Shown: one piece after another, positions 42,411 through 47,279 of the stretch
Numbering within the stretch: the first letter of the stretch is position 1
Layout of the letters: each line of letters begins with the position of its first letter
Source: a bacterium
Lineage (GTDB): Bacteria > Chloroflexota > Dormibacteria > Dormibacterales > Dormibacteraceae
Assembly: GCA_902812395.1 (NCBI GenBank)
Contig: CADDZO010000004.1
Span: 1 to 47,279, forward strand
Reading direction: 5' to 3'
DNA length: 47,279 nucleotides
The notes under the pieces: model-generated
The model's input: only the letters and a program-made list of their open reading frames with translations
Databases searched by the model: none
Told to the model about the DNA's origin: nothing
Made by a program: the position numbers and the translations under genes

Positions 42411-43628
42411 TGCGAGCTCTCACCGACGGGCCGGCGCATGGCTCACCTCCACGGGCCGGATTTTCTGCGCTCCACACGCGAGCCTGCTGACGGTGTCCAC
42501 CAGTCCGCTCCACCCGGGCCAGGTGCTGTTCGATCGAATCGAACCAAGACGAGTAACCGGACGGTGGTCACGGTTCCCACGCCCTAGCCGCGTAGACCAT
42601 CATTACTCAAGAGGCCACAGAATGGAGACAGGCTCTCCCCAGGAGGTCCAGCGCACCGGAATGGAGAGTGTGAAGCCCCAATCTCTGACGCGCTGACTGG
42701 TCGTTCCCCTCGCAATCGGTCACTTCACAAGGAGCTTAGGACTCTTTGACTCTTGACCCGCTCTTTCTGGCGGGGCCAGACTCTCGTCACCAGTTTTCAG
42801 CGTTGCCGGCTGCGCGAATCACCTCAGCCGCTTCCGGCCGCCCTTGGCCTGCGCCATGCCTCACAAGGAGAGGTCGGCGGTTGTCCAGCCCCCTGCGTTG
42901 GGCTCTGGCCTCAAGGGCGGGCCCGCCCGGAGCTGTGGAGCCTCGAGCAAGGGGAAGGTGTGGAGCCGCGGTTGACCTCGCCGCCCGTTCCGCCCGCTTC
43001 GCCATCTTCCGATTTGGCCAAAGAACTGCGCCGCCAGAGCCTCGTCCCAAGCTCAGCGCCACCCCGCTCGATTTCCCCACAACCGCCAACCACCTGCGAA
43101 GCTCCGGTGGCCGGCCACCGCGCCCGCTCCGTTGACGACACCCAAGAATTGCCACTCCCGCTCCAATACCACGGGGACCGCGTCGACCCCGGCGTCCCGC
43201 ACACCCCACTCATGCGCCGCTCTACCAATCACCTGCCTGGCTTCTCTGAACCCACCAAATGGACGGCATCTATATTGGGACGACGCCAGCGGTCGCAGTG
43301 ACCGAGCGCACTTCCCATCCCTGCAGAAATGCATGTACCTACTGTTGGTGGGCCTAGTAGCACAACTCCATTTTGAGCTGGCCTGGTACACTTGTTCTAG
43401 AGTTTGACAGCGAACTCAGCCCTCGATAGGAAGAGGAGGAGGTGGAATTGCACTCCATTTCTCTTCACCTCCACTGGTCTGCCGGCGTGAAAGCCGAATC
43501 TCCCGAGGAGCTCGACGTATCCGGCATGAAGGCGCGCAGCGTTTCGGCCAGACTGCTCCCTTGGGTTGACAAGAGGTTGCCAATTCTGACGCCCGCGGGG
43601 GTCCATCACTCGGTACCGGGGAGTTGAG
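42411..43628. other. Gene-poor gap of about 1.2 kb
   Basis: No frame here has recognisable motifs. A frame at 43442-43627 (61 codons, GTG, after an AGGAGG run) and one on the minus strand at 43053-43391 stay open but lack known domains, and codon bias is weaker than in neighbours. The base composition is more AT-rich near 43210-43420. The stretch may be a decayed gene or a transfer scar. No repeats, att sites or RNA genes were recognised. Confidence 0.5.
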
Positions 43629-44525
43629 CTAGGGCGAGCCGACGAGCACGCTGAGGGGTACGACTACGAAAAGCAACCCGAGGTAAACGATCGAATAGTG
43701 AAACAGCATGGCTGCCCACCGCCGGCCCTGCTCGCGCAGCGCCATCACGGCCAGGCCCATGAGAACCCCGCCGAGCAGCGCCGCGGCGATCACGTAGATG
43801 CGACCCAGCCAGACACCGGGGACCAGGCTGGCTGCGAGCAGGATCAGGGAGTAGGCAACGATCGCGCGCCGGGTTCGCTGGGCTCCACGTACCACGGGCA
43901 GCATGGGCACGCCGACCTCCCGATACTGACGTTCGAGCAGGAGAGACAGCGCCCAGAAGTGGGGCGGCGTCCAGAAGAAGCACAGCACCGCCAGCGCGAT
44001 CGCGACGGGTGCCACGGAATGGGTTGCCGCCGACCAGCCGACCAAGGGCGGGAACGACCCCGCGGCACCCCCGATCACGATGTTCTGGCTGGATGAACGC
44101 TTGAGCCAGGCCGTGTACACCAGCACGTAGAACAGGCCGCCCGCCACCGCCAGGGCGGCGCTCAGCAGGCTGGTGCCCACGGCCAGCACCGCGACGCCGC
44201 CCGCTCCCAGCACGCAACCGAAGGTCAGCGCCCGGCGGGGACTAATCCGGCCGGCCGGGACTGGCCGGGCGCAGGTCCGGTCCATCTGGGCGTCGATGTC
44301 GCGGTCGAACCAGCAGTTGATGGCGGCCGCCCCGCCTGAGCAGAGAGCACCCCCCACCAGGGCGGCGACCATGATCCGGAGCCCGGGCCACCCCCGCGCC
44401 GCCGCCACCAGGGCACCGATCTCGGTCACGACCAGCAGGGCCATGATCCCCGGCTTGACCAGGCTCACGTAGTCGGCCAGCACCTGCCGGCTGCGGATCG
44501 CCCTGCCGGCGACCGCGTCGCTCAT
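43629..44525 (-). CDS. ctaB: Protohaem IX farnesyltransferase (haem O synthase)
   Basis: This membrane prenyltransferase converts haem B to haem O for cytochrome oxidase. The 298-residue product has about nine membrane helices, the first Asp-rich motif NCWFDRDIDAQMDRT with PVPAG, GSFPPLVGW and the second loop REVGVPMLP. ATG at 44523-44525 (MSDAVAGRA) fits the family; upstream in-frame ATGs at 44604 and 44642 add a tail without similarity. No cytochrome oxidase subunits are nearby, so the gene is detached from its usual cluster. Confidence 0.94.
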   Translation of the reverse strand: MSDAVAGRAIRSRQVLADYVSLVKPGIMALLVVTEIGALVAAARGWPGLRIMVAALVGGALCSGGAAAINCWFDRDIDAQMDRTCARPVPAGRISPRRALTFGCVLGAGGVAVLAVGTSLLSAALAVAGGLFYVLVYTAWLKRSSSQNIVIGGAAGSFPPLVGWSAATHSVAPVAIALAVLCFFWTPPHFWALSLLLERQYREVGVPMLPVVRGAQRTRRAIVAYSLILLAASLVPGVWLGRIYVIAAALLGGVLMGLAVMALREQGRRWAAMLFHYSIVYLGLLFVVVPLSVLVGSP

Positions 44526-44750
44526 GGCGTGCCCATCCAGCCTGCTCCCGACCAGGTCCAGAGCCGAGGGAGAAGTCGACGGCTGCTGATTCCAGGCATC
44601 AGGCATCTCCTCCGGAGCACCGCAGTCCGCCTGCCCACGCATCCCCGGCTCGCATCATTGCCCAGACCACAGTTTGCCACCCGTCGGGGCAGCGGCGGGT
44701 CACCGGCCGGCAATGGAGAGACGCTGATGTGTGCTCCGGATCCAGGCCCC

Positions 44751-45527
44751 TCAATAGAGGACGTGCCTGCCACCGTCCACGACCACGCACTCGCCGCTGA
44801 CGAAATCGCTGGCCAGCAGTCCCATGACCGCCTGGGCGACGTGCTGGGCCGTGGCCACGCCCCGTAGCGGGGTGACGGCTGCCGTCCGTGCCTCCTGCTC
44901 CTCCGCCGCCGCCTCGCCCAGCGGGCGCCGGAACCAGCGGGTGGCGACCAGACCTGGGGCCACGGCGTTGACCCGAACCTCGGGCGCCAGGGCCACGGCA
45001 AGGCTGCGGGTCAGCTGGACGACCGCCGCCTTCGAGACAGCATACGGGATCGAGGAGCCGACCGCGCGGAACGCCGACACCGAGGCCACGTTGACGATCG
45101 CGCCTCGAGCACGGCGCAGCGGCTCGGCCGCCGCCCGGCAGCAGAAAAAGGTCCCCTTCACGTTGACGGCCAGGATCTCGTCCCACACCTCGTCGGTCAC
45201 GGCGTCGAGGTCAGGATGGGGAATGAACCGGGTGGTGCCAGCGCTGTTGATCAGAACGTCCAGCCGGCTCCAGCGGGCCACCACCTCCCCCACCATCTGC
45301 GCCACCTCCGCCTCCTTGGAGACGTCGGCTCGTTGGGCGATGCCACGACAGCCGAGTGCCTCCAGCGTGGCGGCGGTCTCCAGGGCCTCCTCGCGCGAAC
45401 GCGAGTAGTTGACGACCACTGCGCCCAGGCCGGCCCGGGCCAGGCTCTCGCAGACTGCGCGCCCGATCCCAGTCCCTCCGCCGGTGACGATCGCGACCGC
45501 TCCGTGAAGCTCCACGCCGCGAAGCAT
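44751..45527 (-). CDS. FabG-like short-chain dehydrogenase
   Basis: A 258-residue classical SDR with NAD(P)-binding TGGGTGIG, NSAG in place of NNAG, catalytic Ser in NVASVSA and YAVSK, and the closing VVDGG. Similar proteins reduce 3-oxoacyl or diverse hydroxy compounds; the substrate is unknown. ATG at 45525-45527 (MLRGVELHG) is the family-like start, and the longer upstream frame overlaps the divergent gene and has no motif. It is separated from ctaB by about 225 bases with no gene. Confidence 0.88.
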   Translation of the reverse strand: MLRGVELHGAVAIVTGGGTGIGRAVCESLARAGLGAVVVNYSRSREEALETAATLEALGCRGIAQRADVSKEAEVAQMVGEVVARWSRLDVLINSAGTTRFIPHPDLDAVTDEVWDEILAVNVKGTFFCCRAAAEPLRRARGAIVNVASVSAFRAVGSSIPYAVSKAAVVQLTRSLAVALAPEVRVNAVAPGLVATRWFRRPLGEAAAEEQEARTAAVTPLRGVATAQHVAQAVMGLLASDFVSGECVVVDGGRHVLY

Positions 45528-45650
45528 GGCATCCCGAGGCCGCGGGCTCGGGAGGAGCAGCCGCCTGTGGCCGTGCCGTCCCACGGCCCCGCGAGCACCG
45601 GTCTGCCCTCCCGGGCGACGCCGGCTGCTGCCAGGCGCTATCGTCCTGCC

Positions 45651-46061
45651 ATGCCGCTGTCTTTGGAGAACGCACAGACCGTCATCGCCGGCGCCCACGA
45701 GCGTGCCCGCGAGCTAGGCATCGCGGTCTCGGTTGCGGTCGTGGACGAATCCGGGCTCTTGGTGGCGCTGGCCAGGATGGACGGCGCGCCGCCGATCTCA
45801 CCTGAGATCGCCGAGGCCAAAGCCTGTGGCTGCGCCCTGTGGCGTCGGGAGGGGGACTCGCTGGAGGCCGTGTACCAAGACCGGCCCGGTTTCTTCGCCC
45901 AGGTCGATCGGATGGCACGCCGGCCGCTGATGCCGGGCAAGGGCTCGTTGCTCGTACGCCGCTCGGCGGACGTGCTCGGTGCGATCGGGGTCAGCGGCGG
46001 GACCCCCGACCAGGACGTCGACTGCGGACGGGCGGGGCTGGCCCTGCTCGAACCCTCGTGA
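45651..46061 (+). CDS. HbpS/GlcG-like (DUF336) protein
   Basis: The 136-residue product begins LSLENAQTVIAGAHERAREL and contains VSVAVVDESGLLVALARMDGA and GVSGGTPDQDVDC, features of the GlcG/HbpS family; some members bind haem or respond to redox stress. Function here is unknown. ATG at 45651 follows TATCGT by 6 bases and lacks an SD, so the transcript is probably leaderless. No signal peptide is seen. Confidence 0.8.
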   Translation: MPLSLENAQTVIAGAHERARELGIAVSVAVVDESGLLVALARMDGAPPISPEIAEAKACGCALWRREGDSLEAVYQDRPGFFAQVDRMARRPLMPGKGSLLVRRSADVLGAIGVSGGTPDQDVDCGRAGLALLEPS

Positions 46062-46067
46062 TTGGCC

Positions 46068-46640
46068 TCAGCTCAGGGCAAAGCGCGCCAGGGGCAGGTA
46101 GCGTGAGCTGTGCCCGCCCTCGGGCCGGGGCTGGTTGAGCTGGGAGCGGAAGAGCGTGAACGCATCCACCGTCCAAGGCTCGAGGCGGGGTGGGGGCGGT
46201 AGCTCCGGCAGCGTTCCCCGGCTCTGGGAGCGGGCCAGAGTGAGGTGGGCAGCGAACGGCCGGTCGGGTTCCAGGCCGGCCGCCAGGCAGGCCTCCTCCA
46301 CCTGGGCGGCGAGGTGCGTGCACTCATCGCAGCCCTCGGCCAGGCCCATCCAGAGCACCCGCGGTGCTCGCCTGGGGCCGAAGCTGCCCAGCCCACCCAG
46401 GGCGATGCGGAACCGCGGCTCCCGGATGCGGGCCAAACCCTCCCGCACTCGATCCAGGGTCGCCGACTCCAAGTGGCCCAAGAACCGCAGGGTCAGGTGC
46501 AGGTTCTCCGCAGGGACCCAGCGATAGCCAGGAGCACACCGAGCGCACGCCTCCAGATAGCGGCCCAGCACCGCCCGCTGGCCGGCGGGTAACTCCACCG
46601 CCACGAAGGAGCGGATCCGGCCCCCCTTCTCATCGTCCAT
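46068..46640 (-). CDS. thpR: RNA 2',3'-cyclic phosphodiesterase
   Basis: A 190-residue 2H phosphoesterase formerly called 2'-5' RNA ligase. Both H-x-T/S-x motifs are present: LHLTLRFLG and AHLTLARS. The ATG at 46638-46640 (MDDEKGGRIRSFVAVELP) matches the family; the upstream start is not conserved. TAGGTT lies 7 bases upstream with no SD, again a leaderless arrangement. It converges with the HbpS-like gene, ending 6 bases from it. Confidence 0.93.
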   Translation of the reverse strand: MDDEKGGRIRSFVAVELPAGQRAVLGRYLEACARCAPGYRWVPAENLHLTLRFLGHLESATLDRVREGLARIREPRFRIALGGLGSFGPRRAPRVLWMGLAEGCDECTHLAAQVEEACLAAGLEPDRPFAAHLTLARSQSRGTLPELPPPPRLEPWTVDAFTLFRSQLNQPRPEGGHSSRYLPLARFALS

Positions 46641-46682
46641 GCCAGCGAACCTACCGCGAAGCGCCCATACTGGGCCGGAAGA

Positions 46683-46913
46683 ATGTCCACCCATTTCATC
46701 GGCGGCCTGGCCATGGCGCTCCTCGCCCTGCTGGTCGGCGTCGCCTGGGTGGTCGGTGCCGTCCGTCGACGCCAGGATCGCGCCCAGACCGCTCCCACCT
46801 ACGACGCCGCCGGCGGGGTCATCTACACTGCCTTCCAGATCGGGTGCGCCGGGGTCTTGATCCTGGGCGGGCTGGCCATCCTGGCCCTGGTCCTGCTGGG
46901 CGGCTTCACCTGA
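46683..46913 (+). CDS. Small two-helix membrane protein
   Basis: A 76-residue protein with two hydrophobic helices (about residues 6-27 and 51-74) and a basic loop (VRRRQDRAQ) between, so both ends probably face outward. No family recognised. ATG at 46683 has CATACT 11 bases upstream. Its G/C-ending codon use supports a real gene. It is divergent from thpR. Confidence 0.55.
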   Translation: MSTHFIGGLAMALLALLVGVAWVVGAVRRRQDRAQTAPTYDAAGGVIYTAFQIGCAGVLILGGLAILALVLLGGFT

Positions 46914-46920
46914 TCCCGAC

Positions 46921-47175
46921 TCAGATTACGTTGCGCTCCGCCACCAGCTCGCCGCGGGCGAAGCGGCGGTGGGAGAGTGTCGACACGTCCACCTCCGCCT
47001 TCCCCTCCAGCAGGAGCTGGGCCAGCACCAGCCCGACCGCCGGTGCCTGCATGAAGCCGTGCCCGGAGAAACCGCAGGCGCACCAGAAGCCCTCCACTTC
47101 CTCCACCGGCCCCAGGATGCCCTGGTGGTCGGTCGGGCGTGGTTTCGTAGAGCCGTTGCGGGTCAGTGAGCATGA
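46921..47175 (-). pseudogene. FAD-dependent oxidoreductase (DAO family) C-terminal remnant, frameshifted
   Basis: The last 50-odd codons (GILGPVEEVEGFWCACGFSGHGFMQAPAV, to ERNVI) match the C-terminus of glycine/sarcosine-oxidase-like FAD proteins, including the GFSGHGFM motif. The expected preceding LYETTPD is present but in another frame: a tandem GGTC GGTC at 47127-47134 (GACC twice on the coding strand) is a four-base duplication that shifts the frame. Upstream of it an in-frame stop occurs and no further homology is seen to the window end. Removing one GACC restores LYETTPDHQGILGP. Confidence 0.8.
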
Positions 47176-47264
47176 GTCAGCCGACCCGCAGCCACCGGTT
47201 GCCCAGTGGCGGTCCCGGTCTTACCCGCTCGCGCGGTGCCGGGTTCCTGCTTCATCGCCGTGTG

Positions 47265-47279
47265 CCCAGCACTGCTGGG
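47265..47279. repeat. Palindrome at window edge
   Basis: CCCAGCACTGCTGGG is a perfect inverted repeat with a one-base centre, ending at the last base. It may be part of a larger hairpin or element end beyond the window. Confidence 0.35.

Noticed and set aside
42527-42550. TTCGATCGAATCGAA string considered as part of a tRNA
   Set aside because: No acceptor or anticodon arm can be drawn around it; just a local palindrome.

Overview
This window is a 47 kb piece of very GC-rich chromosome with strongly G/C-ending codons and tightly packed operons. I see no rRNA, tRNA or CRISPR array. The order tig-clpP-clpX, a suf cluster in the order sufR-C-B-D-Rieske-S-U-rhodanese-sufT, a fused E1 alpha/beta 2-oxoacid dehydrogenase and many SD-less (probably leaderless) first genes suggest a soil-type Terrabacteria member such as Dormibacterota, Chloroflexota or a deep Actinobacteriota relative. 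That placement is inference; no marker gene here fixes it.

Region 1 (1-7.9 kb, minus strand) holds a divergent ND2/4/5-like membrane protein cut by the window edge, valS, an SDR with no standard start codon, clpX, a free-standing ClpX-type zinc-binding domain, clpP and tig. Region 2 (7.9-9.6 kb) is a decayed IS607-type element (serine recombinase tnpA and tnpB remnants) with a row of hairpins at its tnpB 3' side, just upstream of tig. Region 3 (9.6-13.2 kb, minus) has a class A penicillin-binding protein, a BON-domain membrane protein and an unknown coiled-coil protein.

Region 4 (13.2-19.95 kb, plus) is the Fe-S assembly operon. The sufR promoter carries a perfect CAAC-N6-GTTG palindrome, the published SufR operator form, shared with the divergent unknown gene. 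Region 5 (20.2-25.1 kb, minus) is a two-gene respiratory molybdoenzyme (an FeS-NrfD fusion plus a catalytic subunit) followed by tag. Region 6 (25.6-28.0 kb) has a beta-hydroxyacid dehydrogenase and a Cdc48/Vps4-like AAA+ ATPase with an unrecognised N-domain, then 0.8 kb of non-coding DNA with two hairpin sets resembling TnpB omega-RNA 3' ends but no tnpB.

Region 7 (28.8-38.0 kb) contains a lone xanthine-dehydrogenase-type molybdenum subunit, citrate synthase, a complete lpd-E1-E2 2-oxoacid dehydrogenase operon of branched-chain type, and an ACT-domain protein of a type I know from methanogens. Region 8 (38.3-42.4 kb) is a MetE-like methyltransferase divergent from a protocatechuate operon pcaH-G-B-C. 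Region 9 (42.4-47.3 kb) is a 1.2 kb gene-poor gap, ctaB, an SDR, an HbpS/GlcG-like gene, thpR, a small membrane protein and a frameshifted FAD-oxidoreductase remnant.

Metabolically the window points to an aerobic heterotroph: aromatic-ring cleavage and branched-chain acid oxidation feed the citrate cycle, and haem O synthesis, Fe-S assembly and a molybdenum respiratory enzyme support electron transport.
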